From Chitinivibrionales bacterium (GTDB taxonomy: Bacteria; Fibrobacterota; Chitinivibrionia; Chitinivibrionales; WJKA01), in NCBI GenBank assembly GCA_014728295.1, contig WJLW01000005.1, positions 1 to 64,000 of the forward strand: a stretch of 64,000 nt of DNA, in the 5' to 3' direction. Positions within the stretch are counted from its first letter, which is position 1; every line of letters starts with the position of its first letter. A program made the translations under genes and the position numbers. Below are positions 20,202 to 28,890 of this stretch, in pieces. The notes beneath the pieces are model-generated. The model ran no database searches, was not told the DNA's origin, and saw nothing but the letters and a program-made list of their open reading frames with translations.

Positions 20202-21509
20202 ATGCCTGACTGGTTATTTCTCACTCCTGCCGTAGTCAAAATCATATCCATTTTTCTCTGCATATTAGCGCTGTATCGCCTGGAGGTCCCGCTTGGGCTT
20301 GCCATGCTGCTCTGCTCGGTCATGCTTGCCTTCTGGGCCGGCAGCGGCTTGCAAGGGGTTGCCTATATAGCGCACGCCTATCTGCAGCCTGACAACTATT
20401 TGATGATCCTCCTCATGCTGTTGCTCATGCTGTTCATAGAATCCCTGAGCCAAACCGGCCGAATGCAGAGAACCGTTGATGCATTGCAGAGCTGGTTCAA
20501 AAATCGCTCGCTTTTGCTTGCAGGATTGCCAGCGCTGGTTGGATTGCTTCCGATGCCGGGCGGGGCGCTCTTCTCCGCGCCGTTTGTGGCGTCGACTGAT
20601 GATCGGAATCAGTACGGATCGTCGCACAAAGTTGCCATAAATTATCTGTTCCGTCATGTCTGGGAGCACTGGTGGCCGCTGTATCCCGGTGTGATACTGG
20701 CCTTGCGCTATGTGCAGATTCCGCTCTGGATGTTTGTGGCAATTCAATTTCCGCTCAGCATTGTCAGTATAGCAAGCGGGTATTTCTTTCTGCTACGCAA
20801 GGTCGGCGGCAACGGTGAAATGAAAGGCAAACATGGCTCCGCTCGAGCTGTTGCGCAAACACTCGGGCCGGTCGCAATCGTCGTTCTTTGTGGAATTGCC
20901 GGAGGGCACATTCTTTCGTTGCTGGGTATCGCCGGTAAAGTAGCTGGTTTACTTGCGATAATTACGGGGTTGTGCCTTGCATTGGCAAGCGTATATATCA
21001 CCGATATCGGTGCACTGAAAATTGCCGGGCAGGTTTACACCCGCAAAAAAAGCTGGATGCTGATACTGGTGATCCTCGGCGTTCTGGCTTTTTCTTCCGC
21101 ATTGGGTCAACCGGTCAATGGGGACGGTGAGACGCTTGTGTCAATAATGCGTGATGAGTTTATGGCGTGGGGCATTCCGATTGTAGTAGTGATTATTCTG
21201 CTCCCTTTCATTTCAGGTATCGTTACCGGTATTGCCATCGGGTATGTCGGCGCAAGTTTCCCGCTGGTATTTGCCTTGCTTGGTGAGTCTCCCTCGCTTA
21301 ACCTGCTTGCAGCAACAACCACGCTTGCTTTTGGATTCGGCTATGTTGGCATGATCCTGTCTCCGGTGCATATCTGCTTTGTCGTAACTAACGAATACTT
21401 CAAATCTCGACTTTACAAAACATATCCCTATCTGCTGGGACCGCTTTCGATCACCGCACTAGCTATTTGTCTGCTGGGCTGGGGGTATTACCGGTGGTTT
21501 CCTCGCTGA
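20202..21509 (+). CDS. DUF401-like integral membrane permease
   Basis: Polytopic protein with GLPALVGLLPMPGGALFSAPFV and FGYVGMILSPVHICFVVTNEYF, typical of the DUF401 family. Confidence 0.85.
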   Translation: MPDWLFLTPAVVKIISIFLCILALYRLEVPLGLAMLLCSVMLAFWAGSGLQGVAYIAHAYLQPDNYLMILLMLLLMLFIESLSQTGRMQRTVDALQSWFKNRSLLLAGLPALVGLLPMPGGALFSAPFVASTDDRNQYGSSHKVAINYLFRHVWEHWWPLYPGVILALRYVQIPLWMFVAIQFPLSIVSIASGYFFLLRKVGGNGEMKGKHGSARAVAQTLGPVAIVVLCGIAGGHILSLLGIAGKVAGLLAIITGLCLALASVYITDIGALKIAGQVYTRKKSWMLILVILGVLAFSSALGQPVNGDGETLVSIMRDEFMAWGIPIVVVIILLPFISGIVTGIAIGYVGASFPLVFALLGESPSLNLLAATTTLAFGFGYVGMILSPVHICFVVTNEYFKSRLYKTYPYLLGPLSITALAICLLGWGYYRWFPR

Positions 21510-21585
21510 GAGAAAAACGCTGGAGTGTTCGTCGACCTGTTGGCTAACGAGCGCGTGCGCGCGTTTTATCGGAAGGGACGGAATG

Positions 21586-24500
21586 CTATTTGACGGGCTG
21601 TTGTTCAAGCAGCAGAGACTGGTAGTAGGTGTGGATTCTTGCACGCCGTGTTTCGATCTCTTTGATAAACTGTGCAGACTCGGCCCGGGAGCCCAGCACT
21701 CGTCGTGCAAGGCTCGTTAGCTGCTGTTCGTCGCTGGGAAGTGTATGCGTTTGCAGATCCTGATACATCTGCAGGAAATGCTCTGTCTTGCGAAGAAAGA
21801 TATAATCATCAGCAAGCTCTTCTGCCTGCTTTCGGGCAAGTATGCCGCGTTCCCTGAGCTTGGTCAGGGCGTTGAGCGTATTTGTGTCAAATAGGTCGCG
21901 ATATTCTGTTATGTACATCAACTGCAAGCCCTGCACCAGAAATTCAACATCCCGTATGCCGCCGTGTCCTGTTTTGATGTCGATGGACGACTGCTGTAGC
22001 CGGGGGCGGTGCTTGACGGCCATATTGCGCATATGCTCAATAGAGTCGGTTATCTTTTTTTTGTCGCAATAGCGGGCAATGAGCGGTTGCAACTTTGCTA
22101 AAAATTCAGCGCTCAGGCGTTGCGAGCCGCCGACATGCCGTAGTTTAAGTGCAGCCTGAAGCTCCCAATCAGCGGCATGGGTTTCATAGTATGAGTGTAT
22201 TCCCTTGAGGCAATGCACGAGATCGCCGGCTTGTCCATAAGGGCGCAATCGCAAATCGACTCTGAAGACATAGCCCTCATCCGTGCGCTCTGAAAGCCCT
22301 TTGCGCAATTTCTCCATAACAGAATTGTAAAGCTGTTTCGCTTCATCGTCGAAAGCGGGATCTTCAAACGGTTCATAGATTCCCAGCAGGTCGACATCGG
22401 AGCTGTAGTTGAGTTCATTGCCGCCCAACTTGCCGAAAGCAAGTATACAGAAATGATCGATCGGACTGCCAAGCCCTGCCGGTAAGGCTTTTTCAAGGTC
22501 CAGCCGGGCGAGAATATTCGCCAGCACCAGTTGTATGCAGGTGTCGGCAAGGGTGCTGAGGTCTCGGGTGATTTCCGGGAGATGGAAATGTAGGCACAGG
22601 TCTCGTGCTCCAATGCGCAATGTCTCACGCCGTCGAAAACGGCGCAATGCATTGAGCCAGAGGCGTTCGTCGATGTAGGAGGCACAAAAGCGCTCTGCCT
22701 GGAGTTTCAACTCATCCACGGCATAATTCTTTCGAATATTTTGTGTATCGATAACCCAGTCGAGAAACTCCGGATTACGAATCAGCGTATCGGCAAGAAA
22801 CTGGCTTCCCGAGAAGATGCCGAGCAGTATTTGCAGTTGGCTGGGCTGAGCAAGCATACGCTCGTAATGCTCCTGCTTGTTGTCGATAGCATCGGTAAAG
22901 CGTTCCCAGTTATTTAGCGCCATGTCGGGATCGGGCTGTTGCCACAGCAGGTCACATGCCAGAATCGCAAGCTGGGCGAACACATCCTTTGTGAGCCCCT
23001 TCCCCGCAAGGTTCTGTAAATTAACATAGGCTCGCTCTTGATTTTGAAACCCGACGGACGCAAGCACGGTTGTGTACAGCTCCGCGGGAAGGGACTTGGA
23101 GAGTATAAGATCGGCGACATTGCCGATTGCCGGGCCCGGGAGGGACTCGCGACCGAAATGATTTTCAACAAATGTGCGCACCAGGGCCGTATGCGTATCA
23201 AATTCAATGCGTAATTGCTGCGCCGGTGAGAGTCCCTCCCGGTGGCGGTAGCCCATTCTGCGCGCAAGGTGCAAAAACTCATCGGTATCCGATTGCGGCA
23301 AAAACAAATCCTGCGCCGAGCCGCGCAGCATGCGCAGCCCGTTGATCAGACGGCGGAGAAAATCGTACGCTCTGATAAGCTGTTTGCTTTCCTTCTGCGA
23401 TAAGATTCCGGCCTGCTCCAGCGCGCTCAGCGCTGTGTGTATGCGCGGCGTGCGCAAGGCCGGTATCCGGCTTCCATGCATGGCCTGCAGCAACTGCACA
23501 TCGTATTCCAGATCAACCAGTGCTCCGGGACTGAACTTGGCATTAAAATAACCGGGGCGCTTTTTCTGTTCGTACTGACGAATGCGCAACTCCTGAATCT
23601 GGCGGGGATTGATCAGCTTGGACGTGTATACGATTTCATCGCGTATTCGCTCGACTTGCCCGCCAAGAACTTTGTCTCCGCCGATACAGCGCATGCGTAC
23701 CAGTGCCAGCCGTTCATACGAATGCGCCTGGCTCTCGCCGCCAAAATAGCGCATGAATCCATCAAGGCTGCTCGCCAGCGGACCGTCACTGCCGAAAGGA
23801 CGCAGGCGCATGTCTATGCTGAAAATGCCCTCTTGTTTCGTGCGAACAGTGCGCACGAGCTCTTTGACGAGGCGGTCAAAAAATTCGGCATTGGATATGG
23901 GGCCCGGTCCTGTGGTTGTCCCCCGGTCACTGTAGATGAACAGCAGTTCAATATCAGACGCATAACCCAGCGCCGCTCCGCCGAATTTGCCCAAACCAAA
24001 AATTGCCCAGGCAGCATCCAGGCCGGCAACGCTTTGCGGGCGGCCGTACGTCTCTGCAAGCTTTTCGTATGCAAGTGCCGCAGTACTGTTAACGACGACT
24101 TCGGCAAGCTTGGTCAGGTACTCGGCCAGCTCCCGCAAGTCAATGTTGTTGAGGATATGATCAAGGTCGATCAGAAATATGTGACGGTCTTTGAACTCGT
24201 TGAGAATATCGATTCGCCTGGTATAACCGGGTTCGTTCAAAATCTTTTTGGCGAGTAACGAGTTTAGCTCATTGGCGGGAGTGCTGAAACGGTGAGCGCG
24301 TTCCTCCGGAGCCAGCATCGGCAGCAGATTTTCGTATTGCGACCGGATGAAGTCTTCCCACAGGTAAGCCGACGCTCCCAGCAGCCGTGCAAGGTTTTCC
24401 ATACTTCTGGGCTTGGAGAGCATCTCCAGCAGAGCGCCTTTCTGAGGCGTTTTTACAATATCGGAAACCATTTGCTCAAAGCGTATCAGGGCATGATACG

Positions 24501-25425
24501 GATCCGGCGCCCCGCCGATGAAATGCGTAAACTGCTTGGTGAGCAGCACCGATAATTTGATCTGGTTGAGCTGTTGCGGGTCTTCAATACGCTTGCCGTG
24601 CGTGTCAACTATGTCAATAGTATCGACGATCTGCCCGCCGGTCGTTGCTATACCGACATGCTCGATTGAAAAGTGGTGCAGCGACAATGCCGTGCTCAGC
24701 GAGAAGAGAAATGCAGGCGTATCCCGGGAGCGCACCTTGAGCTGTGTCGCCGTTGATGTGTTGTCCGAAAACTCGATTTGCACCGGATAAAACGACGTGT
24801 GCGGGTCCTGCTCCAGATTGCGCAAATAACCGGCGACATTTTCGTTGACCTGCCGCCGGGCCCGGGTGATTGACTCCTGATCACCCGCTTCCAGCAAGGC
24901 TACGATGTGACGTGCTGCTTCGGCAAATTGCCGCTGCCATGTGGCCGCCCGGTCGTTTCCCGTTTTCCGGCACTTGAACCGGTCGATTATATGACGTCGT
25001 TCTTTACTGCGGTAGGTCGAATCTCTTCGGGTGAAACGACGACGATGCATGCCGATCGGGGCATGTCGTGGCGAGAGAGCCTGTGCATAAGTCGAGACGG
25101 TTCCCGACAGAATGTTGAGTCCGTGCCCCGTCAGCAGACCGGTGAGCAGTGAAAAGAGAAACGGGTAGTCAAAAGAGCAAATGGTAATGCTGTACAGGTC
25201 ACCTTCAAGTTCATCGTAGAGAATCTCAACTGGATTTGTGCTGTTGACTTTTGATATTGCCTGCAAATGCCGGGCAACCTGGTCGAGTGCATAGGTTGCG
25301 AAATAGTGCTCGTCAAGTCGGTCGATATGCGCTTTGATAAGCTTTTCGTCAAGCTGCGGCAAGCGCGAAGTCAATGTTTCAGCGTCTGGTTTCATAGAGA
25401 GCGACCGGTAATAAACTAGTATCAA
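21586..25425 (-). CDS. glnE: Glutamine-synthetase adenylyltransferase/adenylyl-removase (GlnE-like) with two N-terminal ACT-like domains
   Basis: Two GlnE nucleotidyltransferase motifs: AIFGLGKFGGAALGYASDIELLFIYSD and CILAFGKLGGNELNYSSDVDLLGIYE; RLRPFGSDGPL / RLRPYGQAGDL; N-terminal ACT-like SITICSFDYPFLFSLLTGLLTGHGLNILSGTV and LKVRSRDTPAFLFSLSTALSLHHFSIEHVGIATTGGQIVDTIDI. Start may be the internal ATG at 25395. Confidence 0.92.
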   Translation of the reverse strand: MILVYYRSLSMKPDAETLTSRLPQLDEKLIKAHIDRLDEHYFATYALDQVARHLQAISKVNSTNPVEILYDELEGDLYSITICSFDYPFLFSLLTGLLTGHGLNILSGTVSTYAQALSPRHAPIGMHRRRFTRRDSTYRSKERRHIIDRFKCRKTGNDRAATWQRQFAEAARHIVALLEAGDQESITRARRQVNENVAGYLRNLEQDPHTSFYPVQIEFSDNTSTATQLKVRSRDTPAFLFSLSTALSLHHFSIEHVGIATTGGQIVDTIDIVDTHGKRIEDPQQLNQIKLSVLLTKQFTHFIGGAPDPYHALIRFEQMVSDIVKTPQKGALLEMLSKPRSMENLARLLGASAYLWEDFIRSQYENLLPMLAPEERAHRFSTPANELNSLLAKKILNEPGYTRRIDILNEFKDRHIFLIDLDHILNNIDLRELAEYLTKLAEVVVNSTAALAYEKLAETYGRPQSVAGLDAAWAIFGLGKFGGAALGYASDIELLFIYSDRGTTTGPGPISNAEFFDRLVKELVRTVRTKQEGIFSIDMRLRPFGSDGPLASSLDGFMRYFGGESQAHSYERLALVRMRCIGGDKVLGGQVERIRDEIVYTSKLINPRQIQELRIRQYEQKKRPGYFNAKFSPGALVDLEYDVQLLQAMHGSRIPALRTPRIHTALSALEQAGILSQKESKQLIRAYDFLRRLINGLRMLRGSAQDLFLPQSDTDEFLHLARRMGYRHREGLSPAQQLRIEFDTHTALVRTFVENHFGRESLPGPAIGNVADLILSKSLPAELYTTVLASVGFQNQERAYVNLQNLAGKGLTKDVFAQLAILACDLLWQQPDPDMALNNWERFTDAIDNKQEHYERMLAQPSQLQILLGIFSGSQFLADTLIRNPEFLDWVIDTQNIRKNYAVDELKLQAERFCASYIDERLWLNALRRFRRRETLRIGARDLCLHFHLPEITRDLSTLADTCIQLVLANILARLDLEKALPAGLGSPIDHFCILAFGKLGGNELNYSSDVDLLGIYEPFEDPAFDDEAKQLYNSVMEKLRKGLSERTDEGYVFRVDLRLRPYGQAGDLVHCLKGIHSYYETHAADWELQAALKLRHVGGSQRLSAEFLAKLQPLIARYCDKKKITDSIEHMRNMAVKHRPRLQQSSIDIKTGHGGIRDVEFLVQGLQLMYITEYRDLFDTNTLNALTKLRERGILARKQAEELADDYIFLRKTEHFLQMYQDLQTHTLPSDEQQLTSLARRVLGSRAESAQFIKEIETRRARIHTYYQSLLLEQQPVK

Positions 25426-25517
25426 AAAATATAAATCGCCGTGGACTCACGCGCCTGGACACACATTGGCTTATCGGTCGATTGTATGCGGAAGCCGGGA
25501 TCGCAGCAGCAAGGGGG

Positions 25518-25560
25518 GTACAAAATTGTGCTGCACATGCCTAGCGGAACAAATTTGTGT
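25518..25560. promoter_or_regulatory. Two putative operator/enhancer palindromes (GTACAAAATTGTGC 25518-25531; GAACAAATTTGTGT 25547-25560)
   Basis: Direct reading; 29 bp apart and about 74-103 bp upstream of the -12 GC of a sigma-54 promoter; same motif recurs upstream of amtB2. Confidence 0.65.
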
Positions 25561-25613
25561 GCTTTTATTTACTTCTATAAGCGCAGCAGTATAATGTATA
25601 GCGTAGCCAACGG

Positions 25614-25629
25614 TGGCACAAGCATTGCA
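25614..25629 (+). promoter_or_regulatory. Sigma-54 (RpoN) promoter TGGCAC-AAGCA-TTGCA
   Basis: Exact match to TGGCAC-N5-TTGCW, about 67 bp upstream of the ATG at 25696. Confidence 0.85.
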
Positions 25630-25695
25630 TTTACTTGTGGCACTGACAAACAGGTTATCACATTCACCTATCACCAGCACCTCAAGGAGGTATGC

Positions 25696-26817
25696 ATGTT
25701 TAAAAAAGCTTTATGCGGGACAGCCACACTGCTGTTGGCGATCACACTTGTTCAGGCTGAGGGGCCTGACGTCTCTTTCAGCGGATATCTGGATTCGGAT
25801 GTCTGGACGGATTTTGAAGGTAACTTCTATACCAATGACGAGCTTGATCTTGGCTTGAATGTGGCATTCAGCGAAAAGATCAGTGCGGATGTTTTTGTGA
25901 CGATACTCACAAGCAATGCGCCGTCGGGAAGAGGCAGTATCCCTGCCGGCGACGGTCATCCTGCCGAACGCTGGGTGAGTGTTGCCTTTGACGGCGTCGG
26001 GATTAATTACGAAAGCGACTTTGGCACTTTTACCGTAGGTGATCTGGTCTACCAGTATGGCGGATTTAATTATTATTTCTACAAACGTTTGAGCATGATT
26101 ACGCCGGAAAATTTCACTCGAGGTGTACAATACTCGATCGGATCCGATGCCTTCACGCAGACGGTTTTAGTCGGCGTAACAGATATGAGCGGCAGCTCGG
26201 GTGATATTATCGGCGCATCGGAATTTGCCTTTTCCCAAGAGCTGGGGCTGGCCCTGTACTACGGTGTACGCGGGGAGGTCGTTGGCGGATTCGGCTATGG
26301 TTCCGATTTATTTGCCGGTACCGAATTCAACGGTTCGTTCGGTGAGGCGATTTCTGTGAAGCTCGACATCGGCTTCCAGAATTTTGCGACGGTGGATGAC
26401 TCCGGCATGACGATTATGGACGGTGATGATCCCAAACGCTTCAGCACCATTGCGCTGCTGCTTGAACCAGGCTTGTCACTTGACAAATTGAGTACCGCCC
26501 TGAGCGTATACTATGTCGTCGACCCGGATGAGTCGGGTCACTACCCAGGAGCAGATGAACAATTCTTTGCCTATGTCGAACCGGGCTTTGCGTTCACCGA
26601 TGTGTTTGCACTCGGCTTGCCGCTTGAAGTTCATTCCGGCGGACTTGCGGAGGATCTCGTCGACACCGGCGAGTTCTGGGTAGTACCGACGGGGTATATC
26701 TATCCCTTCGAGAAAGTCGAGTGGTGGATCTGGGCCGGAGGTTACTTTCCATTTGATGCGGATATTGGCGGAGATCCCTATTATGCACTCGGTTCGGAGA
26801 TTATTGTCAACTTTTAA
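25696..26817 (+). CDS. Putative outer-membrane porin-like protein
   Basis: AAGGAGGT SD; signal peptide MFKKALCGTATLLLAITLVQAEG; Gly/aromatic-rich alternating pattern and terminal ...YYALGSEIIVNF typical of beta-barrels. Confidence 0.7.
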   Translation: MFKKALCGTATLLLAITLVQAEGPDVSFSGYLDSDVWTDFEGNFYTNDELDLGLNVAFSEKISADVFVTILTSNAPSGRGSIPAGDGHPAERWVSVAFDGVGINYESDFGTFTVGDLVYQYGGFNYYFYKRLSMITPENFTRGVQYSIGSDAFTQTVLVGVTDMSGSSGDIIGASEFAFSQELGLALYYGVRGEVVGGFGYGSDLFAGTEFNGSFGEAISVKLDIGFQNFATVDDSGMTIMDGDDPKRFSTIALLLEPGLSLDKLSTALSVYYVVDPDESGHYPGADEQFFAYVEPGFAFTDVFALGLPLEVHSGGLAEDLVDTGEFWVVPTGYIYPFEKVEWWIWAGGYFPFDADIGGDPYYALGSEIIVNF

Positions 26818-26872
26818 AATGACTTCAGTCAGCTACACTTAAATCAAGCGCATAACGAATTTGGAGGTACAC

Positions 26873-28216
26873 ATGAAGCACTTTATACTTAAAACGGCAC
26901 CCTTGATCCTTGCGCTCGGAGCGGCTCCTCTCTTTGCGCAGGAGGCCGCGCCCATGAGCCAGGACTCAGCCAATATGCTCTGGACACTGGTAGCCGCCGT
27001 GCTGGTTTTTTTCATGCAGGCCGGCTTTGCGATGGTCGAAAGCGGCTTTACCAGAGCGAAAAACTCGGTAAATATCATGATGAAAAACCTGATGGACTTT
27101 TCGATTGGCTCCCTGGGATTCTGGGCTCTTGGCTTCGGCCTGATGTTCGGAGCAACAGCCGGTAATTTCATCGGCACTTCCGGATTTTTCCTCTCCGATG
27201 CCGCGCCGGGAAAGCAAGGCTGGGAGTGGGCTCTGGTTTTTTTCATGTTCCAGACCGTATTTGCAGCAACGGCGGCAACCATTGTGTCGGGAGCCATGGC
27301 CGAACGGACGAAATTCAGCTCATATCTGATATACAGCATCGTTATCACCGGCATCATTTATCCAATCTCCGGCCACTGGGCCTGGGGCAGCCTGTTTAAT
27401 GGCGAAGGCTGGCTGGAAAAGCTGGGTTTTATTGACTTTGCCGGCTCAACGGTCGTTCATTCGGTTGGCGGTTGGTGCGCGCTGGCAGGCGCAATTGTGC
27501 TCGGAGCGCGCACAGGCAAATATGGACCCGATGGAAAATCAAAAGCGATTCCCGGGCACAGCATTCCCTTGGCCGCGCTAGGTGTGTTTATACTCTGGTT
27601 TGGCTGGTTTGGCTTCAATCCGGGCTCAACTACCACTGCAGATATGAGTATTGGCCGCATTGCGGTAACGACCAACCTCGCCGCTGCATCAGGAGCGATT
27701 GCCGCTATGATTACCGCATGGCTCATGCTCGGCAAGCCCGATGCGTCCATGGCGCTCAACGGCGTGCTTGCGGGACTGGTGGCCATTACCGCTCCCTGCG
27801 CCGATGTTTCGCCGTTCAGCGCGATAATCATTGGTCTGATTGGCGGAATTCTGGTTGTGCTTTCGGTACTGTTCATCGATAAAGTGCTCAAAATCGACGA
27901 TCCGGTCGGTGCAGTCAGCGTTCACGGCGTATGTGGAGCATGGGGAACACTGGCAGCGGGTTTGTTTGCCGAAAAAGCCTATAGCGGCAATGCCGGCTTG
28001 TTCTTTGGCGGTGGAATTGGCCCCGTATTTGTGCAGGTGGCGGGAATCGCCGCCGCTTTTGTCTGGGCGTTCGGCGCCGCGTTTGTACTCTTCACGGTTG
28101 TCAAGGCAACCATTGGTCTGCGCGTTACCAGAGAAGAAGAAATAAACGGTCTGGACATTGGCGAGCACGGTATGGAAGCATACAGCGGCTTTCAGATCTT
28201 TTCAACCGAGAACTAA
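26873..28216 (+). CDS. amtB: Ammonium transporter AmtB (copy 1)
   Basis: FMQAGFAMVESGFTRAKNSVNIMMKN; DFAGSTVVHSVGGWCALAGAIVLG; HGVCGAWGTLAAGLF; EEEINGLDIGEHGMEAY. Confidence 0.97.
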   Translation: MKHFILKTAPLILALGAAPLFAQEAAPMSQDSANMLWTLVAAVLVFFMQAGFAMVESGFTRAKNSVNIMMKNLMDFSIGSLGFWALGFGLMFGATAGNFIGTSGFFLSDAAPGKQGWEWALVFFMFQTVFAATAATIVSGAMAERTKFSSYLIYSIVITGIIYPISGHWAWGSLFNGEGWLEKLGFIDFAGSTVVHSVGGWCALAGAIVLGARTGKYGPDGKSKAIPGHSIPLAALGVFILWFGWFGFNPGSTTTADMSIGRIAVTTNLAAASGAIAAMITAWLMLGKPDASMALNGVLAGLVAITAPCADVSPFSAIIIGLIGGILVVLSVLFIDKVLKIDDPVGAVSVHGVCGAWGTLAAGLFAEKAYSGNAGLFFGGGIGPVFVQVAGIAAAFVWAFGAAFVLFTVVKATIGLRVTREEEINGLDIGEHGMEAYSGFQIFSTEN

Positions 28217-28234
28217 ACCGTCAGGAGCGAATAT

Positions 28235-28576
28235 ATGAAAATGATACTGGCAGTAATTCAACCCACCAGGCTTCCCGATGTCAAGCAGGCACTATTCGAA
28301 GCCAACGTCGGCAAGATGACCGTTACCAACGTAATCGGCTGCGGCCAGCAGTCCGGCTACACGGAAAGCTATCGCGGCAGTGCTATCGAGGTGAATCTAC
28401 TCAAAAAGATTCGCCTCGAAATTGCGGTTAATGATGAATTTGTCAAGCCAACCATCGATGCAATTATCAAAGGCGCACGCAGCGGCAAGATCGGTGACGG
28501 CAAAATATTTATTCTCGACTTGCCGCAGTGTATCCGAATTCGCACCGGTGAAGAAGGCAGCGATGCGATAGGCTGA
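28235..28576 (+). CDS. glnK: PII signal-transduction protein (copy 1)
   Basis: [20 protein letters not shown]...[14 protein letters not shown]...[24 protein letters not shown]. Confidence 0.96.
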   Translation: MKMILAVIQPTRLPDVKQALFEANVGKMTVTNVIGCGQQSGYTESYRGSAIEVNLLKKIRLEIAVNDEFVKPTIDAIIKGARSGKIGDGKIFILDLPQCIRIRTGEEGSDAIG

Positions 28577-28644
28577 CCTATATTATCATATCGGTTGTTG
28601 TTGAGCGCAACTCTCACCGCATAGGGTGAACATCCCCTCCTGAG

Positions 28645-28689
28645 CCTCCCTCATCCCACCAGAGGGAGGTTCTTTTTTGTTTTTTTTTG
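28645..28689 (+). terminator. Rho-independent terminator after glnK copy 1
   Basis: CCTCCCTC-atcccacca-GAGGGAGG followed by a T-rich tract (TTCTTTTTTGTTTTTTTTT). Confidence 0.85.
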
Positions 28690-28704
28690 AAATCCTGCTC
28701 GACA

Positions 28705-28748
28705 GTACAAAAATGTGCTCGCTGCTTGCTGCAGGTACGAATTTGTAG
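28705..28748. promoter_or_regulatory. Two putative operator/enhancer palindromes (GTACAAAAATGTGC 28705-28718; GTACGAATTTGTAG 28735-28748)
   Basis: Same motif and near-identical spacing (30 bp) as the pair at 25518-25560; about 86-116 bp upstream of the sigma-54 -12 GC. Confidence 0.65.
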
Positions 28749-28813
28749 TACGTCGCGTCAAACTTTTCAATTGCAATGCGCCGATACGCGTCTGTCGGCC
28801 CAATTTCGATCAT

Positions 28814-28829
28814 TGGCATATCGCTTGCA
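28814..28829 (+). promoter_or_regulatory. Sigma-54 (RpoN) promoter TGGCAT-ATCGC-TTGCA
   Basis: One mismatch to TGGCAC-N5-TTGCW; correct GG/GC spacing; about 62 bp upstream of amtB2. Confidence 0.8.
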
Positions 28830-28837
28830 CTGGCTGG

Positions 28838-28851
28838 GTACAAATTTGAGT
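28838..28851. promoter_or_regulatory. Fifth copy of the palindrome, GTACAAATTTGAGT
   Basis: Direct reading; overlaps the predicted transcription start of the amtB2 sigma-54 promoter. Confidence 0.5.
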
Positions 28852-28890
28852 CATTTGTTCATCTTTGATTTTCGTAGGGAGGTTCACCGT

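Noticed and set aside
21548-21566. GC-rich dyad GAGCGCGTGCGCGCG between DUF401 and glnE
   Set aside because: Could be a bidirectional terminator, but stem is imperfect and ambiguous.
23437-24258. 273-aa plus-strand ORF inside glnE
   Set aside because: Antisense shadow ORF of the GlnE-like gene.
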